Source: DASRDB01 sp035652815 (lineage in GTDB: Bacteria > Chloroflexota > Ktedonobacteria > Ktedonobacterales > Ktedonobacteraceae). From it: 64,000 bases of DNA. Positions 21,732 to 31,516 of this stretch are shown here, in pieces. The stretch lies in NCBI GenBank assembly GCA_035652815.1, contig DASRDB010000017.1, positions 1-64,000 on the forward strand. Reading direction: 5' to 3'. A program made the translations under genes and the position numbers. Numbering within the stretch: the first letter of the stretch is position 1; each line of letters starts with the position of its first letter. Under the pieces are notes generated by a model, which was given only the letters and a program-made list of their open reading frames with translations, was not told where the DNA came from and ran no database searches.

Positions 21732-24254
21732 ATGGAACCACCTCAACACCAAAGAACATATGGCCTTTTTTACCAGCGTTTTGAATATGAACGCACAGCA
21801 TTCATGTCAAATCTTTCGGCCATTTCTTCCGATACCGATCGCGAACACTACGCGAATCTTGTCTTCACGCGGCTCCTGCTCCTCTACTTTCTCCAACGTC
21901 ACAATCTGCTCCATAATAATCCCAGCTACCTATCAGATCATTTGCGTGCTTTTCAGCATCAAACAGGCAATTTCTACCAGGATTTTCTTATGCCGCTCTT
22001 TCACACTGCTTTAAGCGGTCAAGAGCAGCCTTCATCTGAGGTAACTCTTTTCGGCGCGCTGCCCAGACTGTTTAGCGAGATATTTCGCGAACAACATAAT
22101 GAACAGGTTTACTCTTCTATTCAAATACCGGATGCTTTCTTCACACAGTTATTTCTCTTCTTCGATAGCTACCAGTGGCATATTGATGAAAATTGCCAGC
22201 AAGGGAAACAGGCAATTACCCCTTCAATTTTCGGTTTCCTATTCGAGCGGCGACAGAACCGGAGCCAATCAGGAACCTACAATACAGGCGAAGATATCGC
22301 TACATATATCACGCGTAACACCATCATTCCTCAACTGTTAAAGGCCGTTCAACGCCTCTTCCCTTCGCTCTTTCAAGCGGGCGGATTGGCTTGCAGATTG
22401 CTCCATAACGACCCGCTTCGATACATCTACCCTACGATGAAAAAGGGATGCGAGATACCTTTACCTGCGGAGATTGCCGGAGATACACAGACTGCATCCG
22501 GCAAGTGGAACCAACAAGCAGATTCGGCTTTTGCGCTGCCATCTGAGACCTGGCATGAAGTCATTGCGCGGCGCAAGCAGCTTAATCATTTATGCGAGCA
22601 GTTGCGTTCTACACCTGTTCAGGATATTAACACTCTGGTAATCTCTAACCTGGATATCACCCGTCTTCTCCTGGATATGCTCGAACAATGCCAGGACATC
22701 TCGTTGCTGAATAGCCTGTTGAAACAGCTTGAATCACTCTCTATTCTCGATCCCACGTGCGGGACAGGTGCATTTTTGCTGTCTGCGCTCGACTTACTAC
22801 TACCTATCTATGAAGCCTGTCTTACCCGTCTGGATAAATTACAATCGCCGCCTTCCAATCCTACATTTCCTAGAAAAGTCCGTTCCGCTATCATCTCGGC
22901 AATTCTTTCAAACAATCTCTATGGTATAGACATTCAGGAAGAGGCCATTGAAATCTGTCGCCTTCGTCTCTTGCTCAAGCTCCTGACTCATATCGAACCC
23001 GGCGAACCAGTTTCTCTCTTGCCAGACCTCAGCCACAATATCCGCAGTGGAAACATTCTACTTGGGACAACAACTACTAATGATACAGATCAAACATCCA
23101 CCTCTAACCAACGGCCCCCGGATAACGAGGTGTATCCACCCTCAAACAGCAATCTTTTCAAAGCTATCATGCAAAATGACGCTTTTGACATCGTCATCGG
23201 CAATCCGCCCTACATTGAATACGAACGAGTACAGCGCAACTATCAACTAACGGGATATCGTACTCTCTCCACCGGCAATCTGTGTGCCTTCATCCTGGAA
23301 CGCTCGCTGGCTCTTTTAAAAGAGAGCGGGCATTGCGGCATGATTATGCCAGCATCAGTCACCTGCACAGATGGCTATCTCCCCCTTCAAGCACTCTTGC
23401 TTGAACAGTCCTGGCTCACCATTTCATCCTACAGCGATCAACGCGGCAAGCTCTTTACTATACCTCATCCGCGCCTCAATATCATCCTCTGTGAAAAAGG
23501 CGACCACTGCCATCGCGTATTTAGCACACCGTATATGAAACTCCAGCGCAAACAACGTCCTTTCATCTTCCAGCGATTAACCTACCTGGAAGTGACTAGC
23601 CACCTGCGGCCCGGCATCATTCCCCGTTATGGAGACACTCTAGAACTGGAAATCCACAACAAACTGTATGCTGAAGAACATGAACTTGGTCATTATCTGA
23701 GTGAAAAGGGGCAATATCCACTCTACTTCACTCGCAAACTAAGCTGGTACGTACAGGTGACGCCCTTTACTCCCCTCATCCTTGATAGGCAAGGGACGCA
23801 GCGCCTTCCATCCGAATTGAAGACGTTACGTTTTTCTGATGAGGAATATGCCTATATCGCCTTTGCAGCCCTCAATTCCAATCTCTTCTACTGGTTCCTC
23901 ACGACTGGCAGTGATTGCCGCAACCTCAACATGCGCGAGGTACGCGGTTTTCCGCTCCACCTGGATAGATTTTCCACTATCAACTTGCAGCAAATTGTTA
24001 GCCTGGCACATGCGTTAGAAGATGATCTGCAAGCGCATTCTGAACAACGGGTGATGCATTTCAAAAACGCCGGACTGCTCACGCTCCAATGTCTGTTCCC
24101 TGCCCGTTCACGCTCGCTTATCGACGAGATTGACCGCGTTCTCGCGCAGCATTACGGGTTCTCATCCGAAGAATTGGATTTCCTGTTGCAGTATGATGGG
24201 AAGTTTCGCGAGCATCCTTTGGAGAGGAGAGTCAAAAAATCAGGTTGGGTATGA
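21732..24254 (+). CDS. Eco57I-type DNA adenine-N6 methyltransferase, apparently solo
   Basis: The 840-residue protein has an N-terminal helical part (about residues 1-170) ending ITPSIFGFLFERRQNRSQSGTYNTGEDIATYI, the block found just before the catalytic core of type IIG/BREX-like enzymes. Motif I is LDPTCGTGAFLLSAL (about 338-352) and motif IV is IVIGNPPYIEY (about 485-495), the amino-methylase signature. The C-terminus (about 640-840) fits a TaqI/Eco57I-like target-recognition region. No PD-(D/E)xK nuclease motif is obvious and no restriction gene is adjacent. It would methylate adenine in a specific site. Confidence 0.8.
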   Translation: MEPPQHQRTYGLFYQRFEYERTAFMSNLSAISSDTDREHYANLVFTRLLLLYFLQRHNLLHNNPSYLSDHLRAFQHQTGNFYQDFLMPLFHTALSGQEQPSSEVTLFGALPRLFSEIFREQHNEQVYSSIQIPDAFFTQLFLFFDSYQWHIDENCQQGKQAITPSIFGFLFERRQNRSQSGTYNTGEDIATYITRNTIIPQLLKAVQRLFPSLFQAGGLACRLLHNDPLRYIYPTMKKGCEIPLPAEIAGDTQTASGKWNQQADSAFALPSETWHEVIARRKQLNHLCEQLRSTPVQDINTLVISNLDITRLLLDMLEQCQDISLLNSLLKQLESLSILDPTCGTGAFLLSALDLLLPIYEACLTRLDKLQSPPSNPTFPRKVRSAIISAILSNNLYGIDIQEEAIEICRLRLLLKLLTHIEPGEPVSLLPDLSHNIRSGNILLGTTTTNDTDQTSTSNQRPPDNEVYPPSNSNLFKAIMQNDAFDIVIGNPPYIEYERVQRNYQLTGYRTLSTGNLCAFILERSLALLKESGHCGMIMPASVTCTDGYLPLQALLLEQSWLTISSYSDQRGKLFTIPHPRLNIILCEKGDHCHRVFSTPYMKLQRKQRPFIFQRLTYLEVTSHLRPGIIPRYGDTLELEIHNKLYAEEHELGHYLSEKGQYPLYFTRKLSWYVQVTPFTPLILDRQGTQRLPSELKTLRFSDEEYAYIAFAALNSNLFYWFLTTGSDCRNLNMREVRGFPLHLDRFSTINLQQIVSLAHALEDDLQAHSEQRVMHFKNAGLLTLQCLFPARSRSLIDEIDRVLAQHYGFSSEELDFLLQYDGKFREHPLERRVKKSGWV

Positions 24255-24284
24255 GCAAACGATATGCCCATACCCATAGATATG

Positions 24285-25229
24285 CTAGGCGTGATCCAGG
24301 CGGCGCAATTCAATTTGACCATCCCGCACGCGCACTGCAAAGGTGGGAGCGGCATATGCTGTGGGACCATTTACAATACTGCCATCGCTCATACGGAAGC
24401 ACGAACCATGCCAGGGACAGGTCACTACACCATTTTCGTAGGTTCCCTCGTCTAACGGACCACCCATATGCGGGCAAGTTGCGCCAATCGCGTAGATGGT
24501 AGTGCCTTGTTTAAGTAGAACAGCAGGAATACCGGAAGCCTCTACCCGCGTAAGTTTGCCATCCACAAGTTCTTCCAGTCTCATGACAGGCACATAATCA
24601 TCCGAGCCACCCTCAAAGGCAACGTGATTGACTCCGATACCCTTAGCGAAAGAAAGTTCGCCTCCCAGATAGGCCGAGAGCAATGTTACGGCATACCCTG
24701 CTGCTGAAGTAACTATTCCGGCCCTCCTCCGACCAGTCAAGCGCAATACTAGCGAGGCGATATTTGAAAGAAGAATGCCCGTATTCAGCAGGCCATGCAT
24801 CGCCCCGACCCGGCGGTCTGTATCTATCTGGTCGCTCCAATCGGCCAGACCCGTTACCGCCGCGCCCGTCGCTCCAGCAATACCAAGTATCATGGAAATA
24901 TCGGAGCCTTTCGCCACTCCTTCGTCTTCTGTTCCTAACCATGCCAGGTCTAACACCATTGTAGTAGTCCAGGCACCAATCGGAATATCCGTCAACACTG
25001 GATGCAGGGCATGTCCCAACCAGGTTCCGTTCAGCATGTCCTTCACCTTGCGATTAGGCTGTCCCGGTTGCCCAAACAGGTTTAACAGCCAGTTCTGCAC
25101 CGGATTCGCCAGCTTATCCAGCCAGGTCTGGCTCTCGACGAACACGCCGATTACATGGCGCAGTGGGGGATTAGCTGGCGGCGTTTCAGTCCAGCTTTTC
25201 TGCTCTCCAGGCAGGGCTTCGATAGACAT
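24285..25229 (-). CDS. Membrane protein with DUF2231 and C-terminal Rieske [2Fe-2S] domain
   Basis: The 314-residue protein has a DUF2231-like membrane part (about residues 55-205): GTWLGHALHPVLTDIPIGAWTTTMVLDL and GLADWSDQ are characteristic. The last 100 residues form a Rieske domain with CPHMGG (Cys252, His254) and CPWHGSCF supplying the second Cys/His pair. It would be an inner-membrane electron carrier, possibly linked to a respiratory or detoxifying oxidase. GGAAAGGAAACGT precedes the ATG. It follows the methyltransferase at 25262 in the same direction, with about 32 bp between, so they may share a transcript. Confidence 0.85.
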   Translation of the reverse strand: MSIEALPGEQKSWTETPPANPPLRHVIGVFVESQTWLDKLANPVQNWLLNLFGQPGQPNRKVKDMLNGTWLGHALHPVLTDIPIGAWTTTMVLDLAWLGTEDEGVAKGSDISMILGIAGATGAAVTGLADWSDQIDTDRRVGAMHGLLNTGILLSNIASLVLRLTGRRRAGIVTSAAGYAVTLLSAYLGGELSFAKGIGVNHVAFEGGSDDYVPVMRLEELVDGKLTRVEASGIPAVLLKQGTTIYAIGATCPHMGGPLDEGTYENGVVTCPWHGSCFRMSDGSIVNGPTAYAAPTFAVRVRDGQIELRRLDHA

Positions 25230-25261
25230 ACGTTTCCTTCCTTTCCTTGATGAGATAGCAA

Positions 25262-26320
25262 TTATTCGACAATCAACCAGCAGTAATCACAGGGTGGATT
25301 GAAGCCGATTACCGAAAACGGTACATCGGGCGAATGATGTTGCTCGATATAACGCAATACCGCCCCATTATGCGCATAAAAGCGCTTTGCACAACGAATC
25401 GCGCTTCTAAGCGAGCGAAAATGCACAGCCATCTCGCCATCCACAGGCAACAAGACATAACGAAAACCATGCTCGGCCAGCCAGTCGTAATCCTGTGGGC
25501 GAGGCCAGATAATGACGATCTTACAGCCAGGCCGTGTGACACGCTTCAGTTCGGCAAGTCCGGTCTCACCCCCCTGCTTAGAATCGGCAGTAAAGGCCGA
25601 GCAAGAGATAGTCAGATCAACACTATTATCTGGCAAAGGCAACGCGTCAAAGCGACCTTGAGTGGGCACAATTCGCTCATATTCCCCTTGTTGCTCTCGC
25701 TTCTTACGCAAAATGCGCAAAAGCCCGGGTGACGGCTCTACGGCATACACACGTTGCGCGCCATATTTCACGCACTCAAAGGAAGCCCGCCCGCTTCCCG
25801 CGCCAGCATCCAGTATCACTCCCCCTCGAATATCCGGCTCTAACTGCTCGAAGATCCCACAGTGCAGGCGCTCGCCCTCGGTCAATTCATCATAGAAGTC
25901 GGGCGTGAGCCAGTAAGTCAGCTCCCAAAAGAGATAATCCAGCACCTCTTTACGAGCAGCTTCTGTATTTCTATTCGGCTCCGGATTGCGCAAAACGTTC
26001 TCAAAAGCAGCTCGCTGTTCCTGTGGTAGCCGCTGGCGAATACGCTCCACCACCTTCGATGAAGCTCCGCGCAAACTTTCCGCCAGTTGCTCTATACTTA
26101 AGCCATTCTGGCATAGAATATGTTCCCAGGCCTCTTCATCAAAGACGCACAGGTCTTCAAGCGTGAAAGGATTTTCAAATTGCTCGGGTACATTATTCTC
26201 ACGCGAGGCATGAGCAGGCCAGGGCGAACGTGCCATCCAGGCACATTGCAATCGCTCGTCTTTGTGGACAGGCTGCAAGTCGGTCGATTGTCTCGCCTGA
26301 AATGGGCCGGAGTTCATCAT
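25262..26320 (-). CDS. Class I methyltransferase with N-terminal FliG-like domain
   Basis: Residues 50-135 (FTLEDLCVFDEEAWEHILCQNGLSIEQLAESLRGASSKVVERIRQRL...) closely match the helical C-terminal domain pattern of the flagellar switch protein FliG, including the LxGAS helix. From about residue 165 a SAM methyltransferase follows: VILDAGAGSGRASFECVKYGAQRVYAVEPS is motif I-II, and ALPLPDNSVDLTISCSAF and LKRVTRPGCKIVIIWPR continue the fold. No flagellar gene is present. The FliG-like part probably serves protein-protein contact. The first roughly 45 residues look unstructured, so the start could be at the M of residue 29. The Rieske gene lies downstream. Confidence 0.75.
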   Translation of the reverse strand: MMNSGPFQARQSTDLQPVHKDERLQCAWMARSPWPAHASRENNVPEQFENPFTLEDLCVFDEEAWEHILCQNGLSIEQLAESLRGASSKVVERIRQRLPQEQRAAFENVLRNPEPNRNTEAARKEVLDYLFWELTYWLTPDFYDELTEGERLHCGIFEQLEPDIRGGVILDAGAGSGRASFECVKYGAQRVYAVEPSPGLLRILRKKREQQGEYERIVPTQGRFDALPLPDNSVDLTISCSAFTADSKQGGETGLAELKRVTRPGCKIVIIWPRPQDYDWLAEHGFRYVLLPVDGEMAVHFRSLRSAIRCAKRFYAHNGAVLRYIEQHHSPDVPFSVIGFNPPCDYCWLIVE

Positions 26321-26616
26321 TCACCCCTCTGACACGTAGTCACATTGGGCACAAAGCCAGTTGGTACATTCTATCACTTCGGATAGTACCAGCCATACAG
26401 CGCAATGAGCAAGTGAACAATAAGACTTGCTCTATGAATTTATTCACAAAGCAATGGTGAATTTATGCGCTGTTTTCTGTTCCGCTCTATGATACACTTC
26501 ACAAGGAAACAGACAGCAATCCTATAAAATGTTGGTATGGCTGCGTTTATGCGTTTATAAATCAGAACCTATCTCTATTCATTCATAAAAATGCGCCATG
26601 TTCATGCGAGGAACAT

Positions 26617-28719
26617 ATGTATACATGCAATTATTGTGGCTCTGCAATCCCCGATAATGCCAGTTTCTGCGGGCAATGCGGTCGTGTGGCGGGAAAAATT
26701 ACAGATGGCATCACCCGCGAAATTGGTCCGCAGCATATCAACCCTATGGATGCGCCAACAAGTATCAGCAGCCAACCCTCGTGGTCTGAAGGCGATCTTA
26801 ATGCAATCCCTGAAATGGCAACCGCACCTATTAGCGCCGTGACGGTTGAAGACGACGAGGAAGAGGAAAAACGTCGGCGCGCAGCATTACTCGGTTTTGG
26901 ACTCGCCAGCCTGGATGTTCAAGCGCCTGTCAGCAATGCTCCGGCCATCTCGGGAACACCGCAGATAGGTGGCGTTCCCTCTGTACCGGGAACGCCTTCG
27001 TTGGGTGGCCCATCATCCATGCCTGGAACTCCCCATCTCGCCGGAGGCTCGCCAGGTAGTATATACAGCGCACCCCCCGATGTGCTGCCAGCGCATGGAA
27101 CCCCTGCCCCTACGCCTCTACCTCATCCTCATACGCCCATTCCTGAACCTCATCCCCATCCGCAACCTCCACAACATCCCAGGCCAGGTGGCTGCACACC
27201 TACCATACTCATTATCGCAATCATCATTCCTATTCTTTTCATGTCCAGCATCATTACGCTTGGCCTGACCATTTTCGCGCCGACCCTTGCTTTAAGCGGC
27301 AGCAGCAGCGTCACATCAGGAGGTACGCTATCGATTCACGGTGCGCATTTCTTACCCGGCAGCAGCGTCACTCTCACATTAGATGGAAGCATACCCCTGT
27401 TTGCCTCATCTCATGGTTCCAGCAATTCGATAGCCCTTAAATCGTCCACAATAACTACCCAAAGCCTCTCTGTTGAGCAAATGATGCAGGTTCCACAATC
27501 CGGGAATGCTATTACGGTAAATGGTGACGGAACCTTTAACGTCAATATTCCTGTGAATCCCACCTGGGCGGCTGGAAAGCATACTATTCAGGCCAGTGAG
27601 TCCCTGACCCATCGCAGCGCGAGCCTGAGTTTTACCATCGCATCCCCTGGTACCACCCCAACAACAACGGTGTCACCTTCTCCCGGTTCGTCGGTGACGC
27701 CTTCTCCTGACCCATCACCCACCCCACCAACGGTGACACCGGGAACCACACCCTCCGCTCCATCAGCACAACCAGGATTGAGCTGCATTGTACCCTCTTC
27801 ACCACTCACACTTGGCCCCGTGAGCGAAGGCTATCCACAGGGTGTATCGGCCCCCATCACTTTGTGTACCAATGGAACCGGCCCTGTCAATTGGAGCGCA
27901 AACTGGAATCAGGTGCCCTGGCTCCAGCTTGACCATACCTCGGGACAAATTACCGCGCCAGCGCAGTTCCAGGTGCATGTCACCGCTTCAGCCGCGCAAT
28001 TGCAGCCCGGCACATACACCACCACCATCACCTTCAGCAGCACCTCAAACAGCGCCACTGAAGCCGTGAGCATCTCGTTTAAGGTGACAGCCGGATGCAT
28101 GCAGGGCACTCCGAATACGCTGAACTTTACAGGGGTCGCCAGCACCAGTGATCCCGCCACGCAGACGGTCAGCCTTACCAACTGTGGCGCAGTCGGCATC
28201 TGGTCGGCAAGCGCGAAGACCAGCGATGGCACAAACTGGCTTTCAGTCAGCCCAACCAGCAATACATTAAATGGCGGCGCAACGGCTACTGTGATCGTTG
28301 GCGCGTCAAATATGCAGGCACAACTGGGACCCGGCACCTATTCCGGCACCGTCACCTTTACCATTGGCTCAGGTAGCTTTACCGCCAACGTCACCCTGAC
28401 GGTGCAACCCGCGCCAACCATTTCGGTATCCCCCACCTCGCTGGTCGGCAATCAGAATTGCCAGACAACAAGGACTTCATACATCTGTACCGTCACCGTT
28501 ACTAATACCTCACAAGTCGCGAGTGTCAATTGGAGCGTCAGTGTGAATGGACTCTCCGGTGTCACCTTCTCTGCATCCAGTGGAACATTAGGACCTGGGC
28601 AGGCAATCAATGTCCAGATCACCATTCCGAGCAGTAATTGTTCAACAAACGGGAGTTTTGTCTTTACAAGCCCCTCCAATAGTGCTACAGTAAACTGGAT
28701 GTGTTACATTATTGGTTAA
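26617..28719 (+). CDS. Zinc-ribbon, membrane-anchored protein with Ig/BACON-like outer domains
   Basis: The 700-residue protein begins with a cytosolic zinc ribbon (C4, C7, C18, C21), then an acidic and Pro/Gly-rich linker to about residue 190, and a membrane helix (about 195-225). The outside part has an IPT/TIG-like Ig domain (SVTSGGTLSIHGAHFLPGSSVTLTLDG), a Pro/Thr linker (about 345-387), and three BACON-like repeats (about 388-490, 490-590 and 595-700; GPVNWSANWNQVPWLQL, TNWLSVSPTSNTLNGG). BACON domains bind polysaccharide or mucin elsewhere. It is followed after 25 bp by a kinase gene, so a surface sensor/kinase pair is likely. Confidence 0.8.
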   Translation: MYTCNYCGSAIPDNASFCGQCGRVAGKITDGITREIGPQHINPMDAPTSISSQPSWSEGDLNAIPEMATAPISAVTVEDDEEEEKRRRAALLGFGLASLDVQAPVSNAPAISGTPQIGGVPSVPGTPSLGGPSSMPGTPHLAGGSPGSIYSAPPDVLPAHGTPAPTPLPHPHTPIPEPHPHPQPPQHPRPGGCTPTILIIAIIIPILFMSSIITLGLTIFAPTLALSGSSSVTSGGTLSIHGAHFLPGSSVTLTLDGSIPLFASSHGSSNSIALKSSTITTQSLSVEQMMQVPQSGNAITVNGDGTFNVNIPVNPTWAAGKHTIQASESLTHRSASLSFTIASPGTTPTTTVSPSPGSSVTPSPDPSPTPPTVTPGTTPSAPSAQPGLSCIVPSSPLTLGPVSEGYPQGVSAPITLCTNGTGPVNWSANWNQVPWLQLDHTSGQITAPAQFQVHVTASAAQLQPGTYTTTITFSSTSNSATEAVSISFKVTAGCMQGTPNTLNFTGVASTSDPATQTVSLTNCGAVGIWSASAKTSDGTNWLSVSPTSNTLNGGATATVIVGASNMQAQLGPGTYSGTVTFTIGSGSFTANVTLTVQPAPTISVSPTSLVGNQNCQTTRTSYICTVTVTNTSQVASVNWSVSVNGLSGVTFSASSGTLGPGQAINVQITIPSSNCSTNGSFVFTSPSNSATVNWMCYIIG

Positions 28720-28744
28720 TCTAGTAAAAAAGGAGCCTGAACGG

Positions 28745-30592
28745 ATGGTACAGGACTCTCTGATCGGCCAACACCTGGGAGTCTATCTCATTCAGAGCAA
28801 ACTGGGTGAAGGAGGCATGGCGCGTGTCTACAAAGCCTATCACTCACGCCTACGTAGAGATGTCGCCATCAAGATCATTCTCCCACAGATCGTCGATTCA
28901 GAGGGCTTCCGTTTGCGCTTCGAGCGAGAAGCACAGTTGATTGCCAGCCTGGATCATCCGAATATCGTCGCGGTCTATGATTTTGGCGATATTGGCAACA
29001 TCACCTATCTCGTCATGCAATATGTAGGGGGCGGCACGCTTCGTGATCGACTGCGAGGTCAGCAGGTGCTTGAGCCACAACAGGCGACAAGATATGCCAT
29101 TCAGATGGCAAAAGCGCTTCATCATGCCCATTTGCGTGGCATCGTCCATCGCGATGTGAAACCACAAAACATGCTCATCTCGACCACCGACCCCAACCAT
29201 CTCCTGCTCTCAGACTTCGGCATCGCTAAACTCTTCGACGCTCGTATGGAACCAACGCTGGTCAGCACCGGGCCAATTTCTCCCATGAGCGGCGATTCGG
29301 GGCTTACGCGCGCCGATCAGATCGTCGGTACCGCCGATTACATGGCTCCAGAACAGGTCAACGCCAAACCAGTTGATGCGCGTACAGATGTCTATGCGCT
29401 TGGCGTCGTCTTGTTCCAGATGCTGACCGGCGAAACTCCTTTCCGTTCGACTACTATACAGGGACTGCTCTTTCAACACGTATATACGCCTCCACCGCCG
29501 CTTCACACAATTAACCCTTATGTCCCGGAAATCCTGGAGCAAATCGTCGCCAAAGCGCTGGCAAAAGCGCCGGAAGACCGCTTTCAGTCCGCAGAAGAAA
29601 TGGCGCAGGCGCTTGAATTCGCCAACGCCCATTCCACACACCGGCTCTCTTCCTCGCTGCCTGGAACGCCTATCTCCTCGAACTATCCAGAGGGCGGTGC
29701 CCAAACGTCGCCTTCAATGAATCGCCAGGCATCCCTATATACTCAGCAATCCTCCGTTTCAGCACCAGGAGCGGCATCAGGCTACGGTTCGCAAGGTCAA
29801 TCAGCTTTCAGCGCGACACCACCTTTCGGTGTGCCAGCACCCCAAACGCATCCCGGCATCACTTCTCCATCCGTGGCGCGCCCCACAAGAAAGTTCCCTC
29901 TCAGCTATCTCGCGCTTATTGTGCTGGCGGCTGTACTCATCATTGGTAGCCTTAAGATCATTCCGCTTTTTACCAGTTCTGGTGGCCCCACAACATCATC
30001 CACAGCAACCTCGTTTACCGACACGTTCCAGAATAATGATCACAACTGGCCGCAGGGCAGTCTCAACGGACTCACAGCAAGCATCAGCAACGGCAGCTAC
30101 ATGCTGCAAACTGACAGCAGCAACCAGACCTACTTTCCACATCCTGATGTTGGTACGCTTCCCAATAACTTCACCCTAACGGTCCAAATGCAGCAGCAAA
30201 GTGGAGCTGGCGCATTCTATGGACTCGCGTTCCGTTTCAGCCAGAATGGGAGCAACATTTCTTGTTATGCGTTTATTATCAACGCAGAAGGCAAATACCA
30301 ACTCTTGAAGTATGATCCTGCTGCGCCCAACCAGTACCACACAATATGGTCCAATAATCAGAGCTGGCCTTCCATCCATGGTCTCAATCAATCCAACACC
30401 CTGCAGGCCGTCGTCTTTGGCAATACATTTTCCTTCAAAGTGAACGGGCAAGACATACCATTAGGAACCACTTCCACCAGCACAAGCTATACCGACAACA
30501 GCAACCCTTACACAGGTGGGCAACTTGCCCTTCTCATAAGCGGGCCAAATACCAGCTTTTTAGTGACATCTGTGCAATTGCAAGCACAATGA
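28745..30592 (+). CDS. Membrane Ser/Thr protein kinase with LamG/DUF1080-like outer domain
   Basis: The 615-residue protein starts MVQDSLIGQHLG; AAAAGGAGCC precedes it, so the GTG at 28712 is rejected. The kinase (about residues 10-280) has GEGGMARVYKA, the ATP-binding Lys in VAIKII, HRDVKPQN and SDFGIAK, and an activation loop ending GTADYMAPE. A Ser/Pro linker and one membrane helix (about 390-410) follow. The outside part (about 425-615) is a beta sandwich of the LamG/3-keto-disaccharide hydrolase type. It is co-transcribed with the BACON protein and could be regulated by its outer ligand. Confidence 0.9.
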   Translation: MVQDSLIGQHLGVYLIQSKLGEGGMARVYKAYHSRLRRDVAIKIILPQIVDSEGFRLRFEREAQLIASLDHPNIVAVYDFGDIGNITYLVMQYVGGGTLRDRLRGQQVLEPQQATRYAIQMAKALHHAHLRGIVHRDVKPQNMLISTTDPNHLLLSDFGIAKLFDARMEPTLVSTGPISPMSGDSGLTRADQIVGTADYMAPEQVNAKPVDARTDVYALGVVLFQMLTGETPFRSTTIQGLLFQHVYTPPPPLHTINPYVPEILEQIVAKALAKAPEDRFQSAEEMAQALEFANAHSTHRLSSSLPGTPISSNYPEGGAQTSPSMNRQASLYTQQSSVSAPGAASGYGSQGQSAFSATPPFGVPAPQTHPGITSPSVARPTRKFPLSYLALIVLAAVLIIGSLKIIPLFTSSGGPTTSSTATSFTDTFQNNDHNWPQGSLNGLTASISNGSYMLQTDSSNQTYFPHPDVGTLPNNFTLTVQMQQQSGAGAFYGLAFRFSQNGSNISCYAFIINAEGKYQLLKYDPAAPNQYHTIWSNNQSWPSIHGLNQSNTLQAVVFGNTFSFKVNGQDIPLGTTSTSTSYTDNSNPYTGGQLALLISGPNTSFLVTSVQLQAQ

Positions 30593-30732
30593 ACGTTGGG
30601 CAGAGAAACGACTATAGTTATCTCCATCCCGCTGCTCTCTACAACGCGTGCATCTTTACTTGCGAGCATAAATCATATCAGCATATACTAAAGGCACAGT
30701 AAGAACCGCCTTATTTACTAGACAAGGTAATT

Positions 30733-31500
30733 ATGCTCACCCTCAAACAACAACTACTAGACGCTGCCGAACTGCTGCGAGAGACGCGCAAAGCCGTAGC
30801 CCTCACAGGAGCAGGCATCAGCACCGAATCTGGCATTCCCGATTTTCGTAGTCCTGGCTCCGTCTGGTTGGCGGAGCCGCCCGTCAGCTATCCCGATTTC
30901 ATCAGCAAGCCGGAAGCCCGTCAGAAATACTGGAAATCACGGCGCGCGCTTTCTCGACAGGTCATGGAGGCAAAGCCCAACGCCGCTCATTATGCTCTTA
31001 CGGAATTAGAGCGGCGCGGGCACCTTACGGCTATCCTTACCCAAAACTTTGATGGCCTGCATCATGACGCGGGCAACTCGCCCGAAAACATCATCGAGTT
31101 ACACGGCACAGGACGAGAAGCCGCCTGTACACTCTGCGGAACTCGTTCGTCAATGAAGGAACTGCAAGAGCGGATCGATGCAGGTGAAATTGACCCAACC
31201 TGTCCTGAATGCGGCGGCTATCTCAAATCGGCGACCATCCTCTTTGGGCAGCGCGTTCCCGAACCAGTACTAACACGAGCAAAGGAATATGCCAATACCT
31301 GCGATCTCTTCCTGGTCATCGGCTCATCGCTCAAAGTAACGCCAGCCGCAACCCTGCCACGCCTGGCACTCAAACGCGACGTCCCGCTCATTATCATCAA
31401 CTTGCAGCCAACGTCTTTAGATGATTATGCCGATGTTGTCATTCACGCGAAGGCAGGAGAAGCCTTGCCTGCCATTGTCTCATGCTTAGACAAGCTGTAA
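30733..31500 (+). CDS. cobB: Sir2-family NAD-dependent protein deacylase
   Basis: The 255-residue protein has the sirtuin set: GAGIS (about residues 27-31) for NAD, ESGIPDFRS, TQNFDGLHHDAG, the catalytic His in ELHGTG (about 122), and the zinc tetrad CTLCG...CPECGG (about 132-160). It removes acyl groups from lysines with NAD as cosubstrate, in the cytosol. The canonical TQNID is TQNFD here, which is tolerated in some members. It is transcribed alone; no operon partner is evident. Confidence 0.92.
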   Translation: MLTLKQQLLDAAELLRETRKAVALTGAGISTESGIPDFRSPGSVWLAEPPVSYPDFISKPEARQKYWKSRRALSRQVMEAKPNAAHYALTELERRGHLTAILTQNFDGLHHDAGNSPENIIELHGTGREAACTLCGTRSSMKELQERIDAGEIDPTCPECGGYLKSATILFGQRVPEPVLTRAKEYANTCDLFLVIGSSLKVTPAATLPRLALKRDVPLIIINLQPTSLDDYADVVIHAKAGEALPAIVSCLDKL

Positions 31501-31516
31501 AGGAAAACGCGGGCAC

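Noticed and set aside
24247..24275. GGGTATG...CATACCC hairpin between convergent genes
   Set aside because: Only seven base pairs with no T-run; too weak to call a terminator.
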